Origin: Dreissena polymorpha
Lineage: Eukaryota; Mollusca; Bivalvia; Myida; Dreissenidae
Assembly (NCBI RefSeq): GCF_020536995.1
Contig: NC_068366.1
Location: forward strand, 26,045,137 to 26,109,136
Direction of reading: 5' to 3'
DNA length: 64,000 bases
The translations under genes and the position numbers were made by a program. This document shows positions 1 through 10,920 of the stretch, piece after piece. Position 1 is the first letter of the stretch. Every line of letters starts with the position of its first letter. Below the pieces are notes generated by a model. That model was not told the DNA's origin and searched no databases. It saw nothing but the letters and a program-made list of their open reading frames with translations.

Positions 1-2458
1 GACGGTGCGGATGTACAGTCGGGGGCGAAGATACGCTTGTATTATATGACATATCAATAATTTACGAATCACGCGGCTCATATGACTTTGTCTATTAATA
101 GTGTATTAAAGTTGTATCAACAAGTCTATAACATTACCTTCCAGTAAGTAAAATGTATTTTTCGAATCACGTGTTTCTGTTTGTGTGAATATGTGGCTAA
201 GGTTTACAAAATGAAGTTTACGGTTGATATCAAAAGTCATCAACCATATATTCTCTATTTTCCAATTTGAATAACCCGGCTAAATAAGCAGTCATACACC
301 CGATTTGTACGCTTGGGATACATCAATTTAATTTGAATTATCTAGCCAGCCGTATGGCGATATTAATATCGTGGATACTGTATTGTTAGGTATTTAACAA
401 GCAGGACGTACAACAACATGCATGTGTATATATACCTAAGATCATACATGGGCGCAGAAACATCAGGATCGGTATCAAAAGCATGGCCACGGTGAAAATC
501 TGTAAGGAAAATGTGAAGATTTATACAATATAAATCATAAGACATTATGCAATAAGCATTACTTTTATGGAATGCTATCGACGTTTTTTGAAACAAAATA
601 ACAATTTCATTAACCAACAGGAATCAAACAATTGTCTTGCATGAATAGTATTTAAATTATCAACTCATATATAAACATTTCCAACACATTAAATTCTCTT
701 ATATTGTTTTCACGTTTGTGTATACAAATAAAACACTATATTGACCTACCTTGCTCGATCTATATTTCTCTTTATGAAAAATTACACCATATTGACAATA
801 CGTTTAGATCCAGAACCTTTATTATGTGTCATAAATCCCTTTTGTATTCTCAGAAGCACATTGTTTAATATATTACTCAATAAACTCAAAATATTTTCTG
901 ACAGTTTAGACAGCAAAATAAAACATACGTGAAAACAATATCCTGCTTTTATACCAAATTAACTATTTCGTCCAAAAAAAAGGTAACAATAATACCACTT
1001 TTGATTAAAATATAAAATAGTCTTCCGTTCTTGGAAGCAGTGAAAAGAAACAGCTAATGCGGTAAAGATGATTCATGTTACAATGACATTTAGCGAAATT
1101 TAATACAATCTACACGCATTTATAACAGTGCTTTAGGTTCTCAGATAACACATCATATTTTGCAGCATTTATTCACAATATTTCATTGACCGTTTTAGTT
1201 AAATATGAAGAAAGAAAAAGTACCGTTCTCGAGGACATCCTGTTCACTGTTTATTAGGTTGTTTATATACACACATTCACGCAATTTCGGATTTACCGTA
1301 CTTGACTCTAGATAAATATGAGATAAAGTATTATACTTATGACACATACTATATCATTATTATATTTAATTCATCAATGTATAAATAATAATTTTAACAA
1401 TTATTTGTTTATATCAAAAAGAAATCTGTATGTCACTCCTAACCCTCTCCAACATATGTCCAATTTATCGATATGTGCACTTATGAATTGAAATTTATTT
1501 GAAAAAAATGTGGTTTGAAAATCCTTGTTTGTTCTTCACTATTTTTTCTGTCTTGTGCTTTCTTACTTCTTCTAAATCCCTCGGCAATTTGTGTGCCTGG
1601 TTAATCGGTAAAGCTACTAAATTCATTTAAATTTATTTGGGCATCCATCCAAGGTTCGAGTTTTGGTTGTTCAAAGTTTCACAAAAAAACCATGTATTAT
1701 ATACCTATTAAATTCTTGGACTTCAATACTGCTGTTTTTGCACTATTGTACTGTAAATGAAATGTCGTTATGAACCATTCGATCTATAATTATAATATAT
1801 CTTTTTTAAATGCTCGCACACTACAGAATATCGTTCTGTTTCCATCTTATATTAGTTTACTTCATGAAACTCAACTTCTATACATTTACATTGTATGGAT
1901 AATAATGTTAATTTGTGACTAAATAATAGCATATTCACTGTCTTAAACTAACTAATTAACATAACTCTCGACATCTGCCATCTTATTTAGGTTTTGGGTC
2001 TGTTAATGAAAAGGTGTGTTATGTGTAGTTTTACAACGGATAATTGTATACTATAAAAGTTTTGTCAAGACATATACCCTGATTTTTGACATCACTTGCA
2101 CTAGTTATGCCATACTAGATGTTTGTAAAAGCGGTTACCATATTAAAATATTTCTTGTCCACGGCAACAACGTTTGTTATTGTGTCTTCCTCATAACTAG
2201 TGTTTTATATGCGTTTACTTGTGTGCATATATTATGTGTATGTCTTTTTGGCAGTTGATTACTTGCCATAAATGAATGCAATCAAGCTTTTTTTACGATT
2301 TTTAAAATTGAAAACTTAAGTTAAGATGTTATATATTTACATGACACTCTCTTTCAGAATCCAAAAACCAATAAACAGTATATTTATTTATTATTTCTCA
2401 ATAACACTTTATTTGAGATCTATCTACACAAACATATCTTCTGTTACGTTAATAGATC
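1..2458. other. AT-rich stretch with no gene seen
   Basis: I see no coding region, splice-linked exon set or RNA gene here. The open frames are short, of low complexity and resemble no family I know. The sequence is strongly AT-rich. Confidence 0.6.
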
Positions 2459-2662
2459 TATCCCGGAAAAGCACGAGTTTAGAAAAACCCACTAATCACC
2501 CCGGTACAAACAACGCTGGTCCATTAAATCAACCAATGATAGTTTACTTTAAATTATAACGGTTGATACGGTCTGTGATTTTGAAAGGATTATAAATGGG
2601 TCATGTTTATTTGTACCAGCAGATTAGTGGGTTTTTTCCAAAAAATTGCTTTTTCCGGGATA
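2459..2662. mobile_element. Small MITE with TATCCCGGAAAA-type inverted ends
   Basis: The left end (TATCCCGGAAAAGCA, then AAAAACCCACTAATC) is repeated in reverse complement at the right end (GATTAGTGGGTTTTTT, then TTTTTCCGGGATA). This gives imperfect terminal inverted repeats of about 40-45 bp around a roughly 110 bp core with no coding capacity. Length and structure fit a miniature inverted-repeat transposable element; a TA target duplication is possible. The family was not identified. Confidence 0.7.
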
Positions 2663-3044
2663 CATATATTGCAACACATATTGAACTTTAAGGATGTTCG
2701 ATCGTTTCCACTTTACGGTAATTGATTCACTATATCGTGAAAATTAAAAACCTTTATATATTTTCACGGTTTCAAAATATTAGATTGGAATAAACGAGTG
2801 TAAATTCTAGTTTTACTGTTTTGATAATGCGCCTTCAAATTTTCGGCATTTACATATTTTCGAGATTTACTGCATTGAAACCAAGCGTTCGATTGCTTGA
2901 CGTCACTTCGTGATCGACATCGATGAAACGCTTGCTTACGCCGTAGATGTTATTTTCTGTGCAAATGCAAGCGTCTATTGATAACGAAACGATAATTTGT
3001 CAACAATGAGAATCAGATACTTGGCTTAATAATTTTCATTTAAA

Positions 3045-3479
3045 ATGTCTAATTTGGATATAATTCGGAATACAAAACGAAACTTAAAAGGTATTGAAAA
3101 CAACAACGTTCAAAAGAACAATGTGGATTTCAATAGAAAGACTATTTCCACCGACAATCAGGATTTCCGGTATGACCACTGTTATTTTGACGATTTTTCT
3201 ATCGGTTCGTTGGTAAGCGTGACCACATGTGACAACAGCGATGCTAGTTGGATATAAAATTGGTAGACGTGTCGTTGAACTCGACACATTGACCGAATCG
3301 CTTTTAGCATGCAGTGCTTGTCAAGTGCCCATGAATTTACTTAACACTGTAGAAAGCATGGATTTCGGACAGGCATGTGTTTTGGACATACAGTTTAGCA
3401 ATTGTGGTGCAGTAAATAATGCGGCTACTGGACGGAAACATGGCAGAGTTTATGACATGATCACAAAGCTTGCATTTGG
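3045..3479 (+). pseudogene. N-terminal exon of Mutator-like transposase domain protein (broken)
   Basis: Reading starts at an ATG at 3045 with a polar, Asn/Lys-rich leader of about 65 residues. It then continues one frame over into GRRVVELDTL, a CSAC pair, NCGAVN and GRKHGRVYDM. The GRRVVEL start, the paired cysteines (CxxC) and the small Cys/Asn/Thr cluster are hallmarks I associate with the N-terminal part of the animal Mutator-like transposase domain found in many invertebrate transposon proteins. The change of frame near 3250 is one lesion. The exon ends at a good splice donor (GTAAGA at 3480). The next recognisable exon belongs to the C-terminal side of the domain, so the roughly 300-residue catalytic middle of the family is absent from this copy. 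Lost function is likely. Confidence 0.62.
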
Positions 3480-4015
3480 GTAAGACTTCTTTGTCTTTTT
3501 GGTACATTGGTGCATTATATCATGATTTATTGTCTAAATTACTGATACTTTTGAATACATTCAGATAGTTATCTCTAAGTAATTCGCGTGTAGTCTACAT
3601 GCATACATTTTTTATATTGTACTTGCTATATTTTTCCTTCATATTTTGTCTGATTTACTGCCAGTAAACACAATTACAGTAGAATGTGAATGGTTGTCCT
3701 TAGTTAAACATGTATATTTTAAAGTGACATAAGTTTATTTTCTTCCTGCAGTCCTAGTTATTAATACCGGTAATAAATATGAAATTTTACAAGTTTACAA
3801 AACATAAATATTCTCAATTTGTCAAATACGTATTGGTTTTGAAAATAAAGGACTTGCATTAATTATTATTTGTGTGTATGTAGATCACTAGGTCTTATAA
3901 AATGTTGTAACTTTTGTAAATTAGTGACATTATTTCATATTATTTTATTCCGCATAAGCATATTCTAGCATTGTGCATTGTCAACTGTTCTGTCATTTAC
4001 TGCAATCTGTTTCAG

Positions 4016-4156
4016 GTAAATCAAAAACTGGGTGTTTCACCTGGGACTTTCACATCGAAACTGGCCCTTCTCCATGACCTTCAGCACAAAAAAAGAAAGG
4101 CTATAGCTGTTACTCGTGCAGCAAAACAGTGACGCATAAGACTTAAAACTCGAACG
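4016..4156 (+). pseudogene. Linker exon of the transposase/exonuclease gene
   Basis: After a pyrimidine-rich acceptor (TTTCAG ending at 4015) the frame reads VNQKLGVSPGTFT, then a Lys/Arg-rich run (HKKRKA) that matches the basic linker between the transposase-like domain and the exonuclease in this protein family. An in-frame TGA follows AAKQ where the family has arginine codons, consistent with decay of a CGA codon. A possible donor GTATTT follows at 4157. Assignment rests on remembered family pattern and position between the other exons. Confidence 0.5.
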
Positions 4157-4208
4157 GTATTTTTAATTATGGGCATTTTATATTTAAAACACAGTATTCT
4201 TCATTTGT

Positions 4209-4410
4209 ATGCCCCCAATTGGCGACATAGTTTTCGCACTGTCCGTTGGTCGGTCAGTCCCTCACACTTTTCGTGCCTGTTCTCTAATTTAAGTAGTTTT
4301 CATCCGATCTTCACCAAACTGGGTTTCTTACAATTGTATGGATTATTTTTTTATATAGTTACAAAGTTGGAGTTTGGGGCATCCGTGTCGTGTGGACACA
4401 TTTCTTGTTG
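4209..4410 (+). repeat. Internally deleted copy of a bivalve TATGCCCCC repeat
   Basis: It begins TATGCCCCCAATTGG, has the phrases TTCGCACTGTCCGT and CATCCGATCTTCACCAAA, and ends near GGACACATTTCTTGTT. These are the ends and core of an abundant bivalve non-autonomous repeat. This copy is shorter than usual (about 200 bp). It lies in an intron of the broken transposon gene. Confidence 0.55.
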
Positions 4411-5259
4411 TAGATTGTATCAATAGATCCATCAATTATATATGCAAAGTAGTAGTAACATTTAAAAGCATATGCTAATGTTTGTAAATTGATTATTGTA
4501 AAAGCATTAATGTGCTGTGTAATCATTTCTTTAAATAAAAATCGGAGATAACCCATGAAGGTGCAAGCAAATTTTCCAATTTGAAATTCTGTTTTTCTGT
4601 TCAGGCATTCAAAGGACAGTGCAAGAAGTACGAGCGGGACCAACATACAGTTCAAACATAGAGGACCAAGACGTTGAAGTTACAACTATACCCCCACCTA
4701 TACCCAAGCCTGGTCCAGCAGGGCTAGACACTACTGGGAAGGAATTTGTTTTCTTTGATTTGGAAACAAGAGGGTTAGGTAAAGTTTATTTTTAACATAT
4801 TCCTTATTCACAGTGTTGCACATACAGAAGTTTATCTTGGTCCAATTCAGGTATTTAGGTACTCTAAATCTCCAAAGTTGAACTTCTATTAAAAAATATA
4901 CATATTTACTTACATGTATAACATAAGTCAACCTGCTACTGCTGAGTAACTCAATGTGTAAGAGATATCGTGTGAATTGTTGGTCAACCTAGCATATAAT
5001 TGAATTGCAACAAGAGTTATGTTCAGACTAATTTCTCATTTTGCTTTCATATAATACATCATTCTTAATCTTTATTGATAAAATGATAGTAAATACCACT
5101 AAGATGATGCAATGTTACATTACCCACAACTGGCTTTAGTACATTATTGTGCATCATTTAAGAATTTAAACACTCTTCTCTTCGCTTCTTCAGATTTATG
5201 AATACATAAGATCATTAGATGCCAACAACTTACTTTTACTCAATTTTCATAATAACAGT

Positions 5260-5610
5260 TATTATGCCCCCCTTGGAAGAGAGAGTTAATATTGTTTTGC
5301 TGGATGTTTGTCTGTGGGTAGATCATTAAGTTTCCGATCAATAATTTGTCTACTTTTTCACTGATTGGCTTTTTACTCTCCATGTGCATAGGGATAATTG
5401 GACAGTATATAACCCCCATTTAAATTATGGTCACTTAGTCAAAGGTCACAATAAGTGTGAAAATTGTTTCCGATCAATAACCCTTCAACTGAAAATTCTC
5501 TTAAACCACAATGCATAGAGAATGAATGTGAAGGAACCTCTTCTACGATTGTTCACATTAAGCTTAAAAAAAAGTCCTGTCCTGGTGGGGGGCAATGTTT
5601 TTCCCTTTTA
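5260..5610 (+). repeat. Non-autonomous repeat with TATGCCCC start
   Basis: It opens TTATGCCCCCCTTGGAAG, contains TTTTGCTGGATGTTTGTCTGT and TTTCCGATCAATAA, and closes with GGTGGGGGGCAATG. It resembles the 4209 and 28337 repeats in its ends but has a different core. No coding capacity. It sits in the intron between the two exonuclease exons. Confidence 0.5.
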
Positions 5611-5984
5611 TATTTATTGTAAACACTTCAAATGTATTTTAAGAAGTTTACATTGTACTTGGGGGAGCGACCCAGGGCTCTGTGATTAACGGGGCTAAAA
5701 TGGATTTTGTGCAATTTCTATTTAAAATTTTTGTTTTGTTTTTTCAGAGCACACTTCTCACATAATTCAGATAGCTGCAGTGCATTCAACTGGTCAATTT
5801 TCAACATATGTGATTCATGAGAAGAAGATTTCCTTGCAAGCGTCAGAAATAACTGGAGTGACAGTTGTTAGCGACTCTATGCTTGTCAAGAGACAAACAG
5901 TAACAGCTGTCCCCATCAAATCTGCATTGACAAGTTTTATAACATTCTTACAGAAATGTTCACCAATTATTTCAGTTGGGCATA

Positions 5985-7620
5985 AGGCCACAATTAAAAT
6001 ATTGTTGGTTTGCCCTTTACCGACCCTAAATTTTACAGGTGGGTAGGTAGGTAGGAAAATTATTTTATTTTATATGAGAAATTATATTTGTAATACACTA
6101 ATAGTCTATGAATATTTAAAACTCTTTTATTAAAGCACTGTTGCAGTGTACGAAGCCCTATGTAGCTTAACATTATCTTGTTTGCTGTTTCTTGCATATA
6201 TTAATATCAAATGCATGCGTGTGTGTTATTACATCAAATATTTGTTCATTATATGATGTTAATTGCTCAAATGCATTTGTAATTATTTAACAGCCAGACA
6301 GCTTTTATTTTTAACTTAAACCTTTCCCTTAAATTGGGCTTAATTAGCATGCAACAAGCATTGAAGGAGTGTAGAAAGACAGCCCAAAGCCTTTAATGGA
6401 AAAATTCAGACATGGCGAAAGACCGTCACATTTTACAGGCCAGACTTGCCTACCAGGAGAAACAATTCACAGGCCATTTGAAATTGTTACAGGCCTGAAT
6501 TTTAAGTGTTTGACCGGTTAGTGCATAGTCTCAGCATGGCAAAGTAAATTCATAAAAGGGCAAACTGAACATTATTATAAAGCATTATTTCTTCTTGAAT
6601 GCTCTGAGCTTTAATGATTACATACGTACAGCTCAGAGGGTCAATAGCTGGGAGTTGTATTATTGCAACTAACATAAGCATGAAAACTTGATTTGGGGAA
6701 ATAAATTAAGGGTGTTAGTTTCAGTTTGTGGATATACTAACGCTTTAAACATATATACTTGAGTGTTGTCGATGTATTAAGCTAAGAGACATTAATAAAT
6801 TAAATAAGTTTACCTTTACATATCCATTTCACTAACATGCCATTACAGTAAACTGTTATGTGTGGCAAACATAATAAAACAGAATATGCACATGAATCTG
6901 ATTAAACACAGATCCACTTGCATACAAATCAAATCATGTTTGTCTTTTATTTTGCATTTTCGAAAGATAATCCTGTAACTGTTAGATGTATTTTTCTTTG
7001 CGAGTAGACTGCATTCCAATTTTCAAACACTTCATCACTTGTTCTGTGACATTCAGTTCATACATTTCCAAATAAAAGAGAGTTTTATTTGTATCTAAAA
7101 CCTATGCTCCATCGTAGAATGACACGCTCTTTTCATTAATCGATACTAATTATATGATGTCCATCGTTAATTCGATAGTCATTTGTCCTCGCTGAGCATC
7201 GTTATTTCTTTTAATTGTCCGCCATCTTGGATCACGTTAAAAACATGTGTACAACGAACGTAAACTCGTATATGTCCGACTACTTTCGCGAACCAATAGT
7301 TAAGTATGATGTCGTTTGGCTATTTGAACGGAACACCGCCGATCGCGATGCTGGTTATAGACGCTTGCATTACTGTCTATTCTGGGGCGTATGAAAATCC
7401 AACCATCGGAGCGACCTAGATCGGTCAGGGGCGATAATAATAGACAGGGATATTAATACGCGCATGAATAAATATTGCTTTCGGCTCTTTTATCATCGTC
7501 GAAAAAAAAGAAAATAAAAAAAATACGTTTTCAGAAATCGCAATAAAAATTTTTGGGTCGGGGGGTAAAAAGTGGGTCGGTCGGTAAAGGGCAAACAAAC
7601 TCAATTTTAATTTAGGCCTA
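5985..7620. mobile_element. 1.6 kb non-autonomous DNA transposon inside the exonuclease gene
   Basis: The ends carry inverted repeats of roughly 40-45 bp: AGGCC..AATTAAAA then GTTTGCCCTTTACCGACC on the left (about 5986-6025), and its mirror GGTCGGTAAAGGGCAAAC then TTTTAATTTAGGCC on the right (about 7579-7618). ATA flanks both sides and may be the target duplication. Nothing inside looks coding. The insertion splits the Exo II motif: the flanking codons read GH on the left and ESFDC on the right. It therefore arrived after the host element had integrated or while it was still being copied. Confidence 0.7.
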
Positions 7621-8393
7621 ATATAGAGTCTTTTGATTGTAAAGTGTTGCTCCGTGCTATCCATACTTGTTGAAAAATGTTTGAGTTTCAGCAAAATATT
7701 TGTGGCTTTTTAGATACTTAAAAATGTTAAAGGAAATATTACCAAATATGAAATCATATAAGCGGGAACATTTAGTTAAAGACGTCATTGGTGAATTATA
7801 CATGGCACATGGCGCTATACAGGATATTTTAGCTTTACAAAAGTTAGTGAACTCTGTTCCTGTTGACCAAAAATTGTTAACAAATATTCATTCAGCTTTT
7901 ACCGAGCAGTGTTAACATACAATGTGTAACTAAATGTTGCTTCCAACATCAAATCTTTACAAACCATAATTGATACAAAAGTTATAAGTCAAGGTGTTGC
8001 AAGGAAAGTTGCAGGAAGTGGATTTCAACTTAAACATTTGAGTCCTGTATCAAAAAGAAACGGACTGAGTGGTTTGAGAAGCCCCCTGTCAGAGGTTACA
8101 AACGGACAAATCAGAGTAACAAAATCAGAGAAAATAATATGTACAATAGCGAGTTATTTGTTGCCTGACATCTAACCAATTGTAATTTGCATCTTGTATA
8201 TAGATAAGCTATGAAATCTAATAGCTGTTACATAATTGTTTTTCCTTCTCGATGACGAACATAGTTGTGATTCTTATGTCAGTTGTATTTCTCATGTTTC
8301 ACCTAAGTTGTAAGATATTTTTGGCAGTGCATTAAACCACAGATGGTGTGTGAAACATAATTTCCCAGCTTATTGTATTCTTTGTTGTTTTAA

Positions 8394-9592
8394 GCTTCAC
8401 TGGCCAAAGGCCAGCGGGGCTTATGTTATGATTCTGTGTCCGTCGTGCGTGCGTGCCTGAACGTTTTCTTTAAACATCTTCTTCTCCTAAACTACTGGTC
8501 CAATTGTGATGAAATTTCTTAGGAATGTTCCTCTTTCAACGTTGTTCAAATTATGCCCCTGGGGTCAAATTTGACCCTGCCCCGGGGTCACAAAATTGAA
8601 CATATGCTTATATAGGGTCTATTTTGTGAAAACTTCACATATTTTTTCGTCCATAACCATTGGGCCTTGGGCTTCCAAATTTGGTATGTAGTGGCATCTT
8701 ATAGTCCTCTACCAAGTTTGTTCAAATTATGCCCCTAGGGTCAAGTTTGACCCTGCCCTGAGGGTCACAAAATTGAACGTATGCTTATATTAGGCATTTT
8801 TTGTGAAAACTTTAAAAATCTTCTTGTTCATATTAGTATGGCATAGGGCTACCAAATTTGGTATGTAGTGACATGTAATAGTTCTTTACCAAGTTTGTTC
8901 AAATTATGCCCCTTGGGTTAAATTTGAAACTGCCCCGGGGGTTACAAAACTGAACATATGCTTATAAAGTGCTTAATTTGTGAAAACTTTAAAAAAAAAT
9001 TGTCCATATCTAATGGGCCTAGGGCTACCAAATTTGGAATGTAGTGACATCTTATAAACCTCTACCAAATTTGTTCAAATAATGCCTCTGGGGTCAACTT
9101 TGACCCTGCTGCGGGGGGTCACAAAATTTAATAAACGCTTATAAAGCACCTATTTTGTGAAATCTTTAAAAATCTTGTCGAAAACCATTCTGACTATGGC
9201 TACCAAATTTGGTATGCAGGAACATCTTAAAGTCATCTACCAAGTTTGTTACTTTGGGTCAAATTTGACCCTGACCCGCGGGTCACAAAATTGAACATTA
9301 TATACGCTTGTATCTTGCTTATTTTTTGAAAACGTTAAAAATATTCTTGTCCTTAACTCTACATCTAAGACTTAGGGCCACCACATTTTGTATGGAGTGA
9401 GATATAGTAGTCCTCTACAAAGTTTGCTCAAATTATGCCCCTGGGGTTAAATTTGACCCAGCCCAGGTGGTCACAAAATTGTACATGTGCTTAAATAGGG
9501 CCTATATTTAAGTATCTGCACATGCGGAGAATATTTGTTTCAGTCTTTTTTCAGCAGTGGAGCGATACAGGGCCATCATGGCCTCTTGTCTT
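8394..9592 (+). mobile_element. Internally tandem-repeated non-autonomous element
   Basis: It opens with a small palindrome (CACTGGCCAAAGGCCAGC) followed by GGGGCTTATG and TCCGTCGTGCGTGCG. It closes with a second palindrome (GGGCCATCATGGCC) and TCTTGTC. Between them are about six units of roughly 176 bp. A non-coding element with hairpin-like ends and a tandem core recalls the Helitron-like pearl-type elements of bivalves; assignment to that class is inference. It lies in the right arm of the 7.75 kb transposon. Confidence 0.6.
8545..9500 (+). repeat. Tandem repeat, about 176 bp period, six diverged units
   Basis: The phrase TTCAAATTATGCCCCTGG recurs at 8545, 8721, 8898 and 9074, giving spacings of 176, 177 and 176 bp. 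Damaged copies follow near 9248 and 9427. Each unit goes on to GGGTCAAATTTGACCCTG, a run of C and G, then GGTCACAAAATTGAAC and TGTGAAAACTTTAAAAAT. This is the core of the element at 8394-9592. Confidence 0.8.
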
Positions 9593-10422
9593 TAAATACA
9601 CATCACACAGTTCTAAAAATAATTTTAAAATACCTAGTACATATGTTCAATTTACAACCAACAACATGGGTAACAGGTGGGTGGGTTAATTTAAGATGTT
9701 TATTTGAACATCAACATTGTTTTTTCAGTTGTTACATCTGAAATATGTTCATAACAATATACATTATAAATATTTCTACGTGTATCACATTTCAGTTGAT
9801 AATTTAATTGTTATGGAGCAGTTATTATATAGATATGTTTTAATTACTATTACAATGTTAGTCATTGTATTTTTGAAATTAAGTCCATATTAAAATTTCT
9901 ATAGCAAAAAAAAATCCACGGTGACCTATCAATTTCTTTACTTCATTTTAATGCTTAGCTAGTTTCCTTTAATTATTGAGAACTTCAAATGAATATGAAT
10001 ATTACATCAACAGAAATATGTATCTGTATTGCATGTTATCTATTTTGAACTGTGCAATAAAAAATTCAAAACAAACAAAAAACTAGTCATACTTATTTCT
10101 CATTATTTTTTACGATTTCCATAATTTTTGGTTTTAAAACTGTTCACTATGATAATACACATGTTACAGTTGCTAATCTAATGCAATCTCAATACTATTA
10201 TGCCATTTTAAATGTATTACACAAAAACATTTTACCGTACCCCCAAATTTATGCCCCACAAAAATGACCTTTTTTCAAACGCACATGGCATTTAAAAACC
10301 TTCGTTATCTCAAAATTATTCACGGTGACCTCTCTTTTTTATTTTATATTAATTTCAGATACAGATTCATTAATCACCATACAAAAAATTATAGCATTCC
10401 GGATATTTTGAAAATTTTCACA
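9593..10422. other. Right arm of the TTAA transposon, no gene seen
   Basis: AT-rich and non-coding. The phrase CACGGTGACCT occurs twice (about 9917 and 10321) in similar A/T-rich contexts about 400 bp apart, which may be subterminal repeats of the big transposon. Confidence 0.45.
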
Positions 10423-10442
10423 AAACGATCGAACATCCTTAA

Positions 10443-10920
10443 AGGGACCTTTTCACGTTTTGGTAAATTGACAAAAGTTAAAAAAAAATCAGATTCCCAT
10501 ATTTGTGTTCTAGTTCTAATATTTGTGAGGAAACTTAACTATGCTTTAAAATATCCATAATATTCATCTGTTGACGATTTAAATACCTAAAAATTATAAA
10601 GCGTTGCAACGCGAACAAATTGATTAATTTGGAGAGTTATGTTGTTGTCATTATATTTTGTGACACTACGTGGATTGCTTATATAAAGTATAAAATTCAT
10701 CACTCATTGTATAAGCACGGATGGCCGGGTGGTCTTAGCGTTACACTTTTACTCCAGGGTCAGTGGTTCGAGCCCAGTTGAAGGTTACTTGTTTTCTGTC
10801 TTTAATTGTATTCTTGTTTTTTACTGGAGCTTTTGAGATCCAATGTTTACATTTATCAATATAAAGCATTTAATGAGAAACTTCAATTCATGCCAAAATC
10901 TGCGAACAGTTCCCTTTTAT
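10443..10920. mobile_element. TTAA-type MITE with an internal tRNA-like sequence, copy 1
   Basis: TTAA (10439-10442) is followed by AGGGACCTTTTCACG. The far end near 10907-10919 is a worn mirror of this (GTTCCCTTTTA). In the middle (about 10718-10790) is a tRNA-like block with an A-box-like GGATGGCCGGGTGGTC and a B box GGTTCGAGCCC, typical of RNA polymerase III internal promoters. The 35042-35515 element shares the ends, the phrase GATTGCTTATATAA and the tail TTTACTGGAGCTTTT, so this is one family. The tRNA-like part does not fold into a convincing complete tRNA. Confidence 0.7.

Larger units (their letters stand above)
4605..8175 (+). pseudogene. DEDDh (DnaQ-like) exonuclease part of the transposon gene, interrupted
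   Basis: The exon at 4605-4778 encodes a Pro-rich linker and the Exo I motif VFFDLET. It splices in phase (tta g|gtaaag ... cag|ag) to an exon from 5748 reading EHTSHIIQIAAV and QFSTYV. The Exo II region is split at GH by a 1.6 kb transposon (5985-7620) and resumes as ESFDCKVLL. Exo III follows as AHGAIQDILALQ with its His and Asp in place, and the conserved C-terminal tail (GQIRVTKSEK) ends at a TAA at 8173-8175. The Asp and Glu of Exo I, the Asp of Exo II and the His/Asp of Exo III are all still legible. Besides the insertion there is a stop after RAIHTC and at least two frame changes (around 7700 and 7916-7945), so the copy is dead. DEDDh enzymes are metal-dependent 3'-5' exonucleases. Their role in this transposon is not known to me. 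Confidence 0.7.
2692..10438 (+). mobile_element. 7.75 kb TTAA-flanked DNA transposon carrying a transposase/exonuclease gene
   Basis: The left end GGATGTTCGATCGTTT (2692-2707) and the right end AAACGATCGAACATCC (10423-10438) are perfect 16-bp inverted repeats. Each is bordered on the outside by TTAA (2688-2691 and 10439-10442), as expected for a TTAA-targeting element such as the Kolobok or piggyBac superfamilies. Between them lies a broken intron-bearing gene (3045-8175) on the plus strand with a Mutator-like transposase segment and a DEDDh exonuclease. Later arrivals sit inside it: repeats at 4209-4410 and 5260-5610, a TIR element at 5985-7620 and a tandem-repeat element at 8394-9592. Kolobok-type is my preferred class because of the TTAA site and the transposase type, but this is inference. 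It is inactive as it stands. Confidence 0.72.

Noticed and set aside
8545-9500. Regular repeats with near-constant spacing as a CRISPR-like array
   Set aside because: Units are about 176 bp and contiguous, not short repeats with unique spacers, and the genome is animal.
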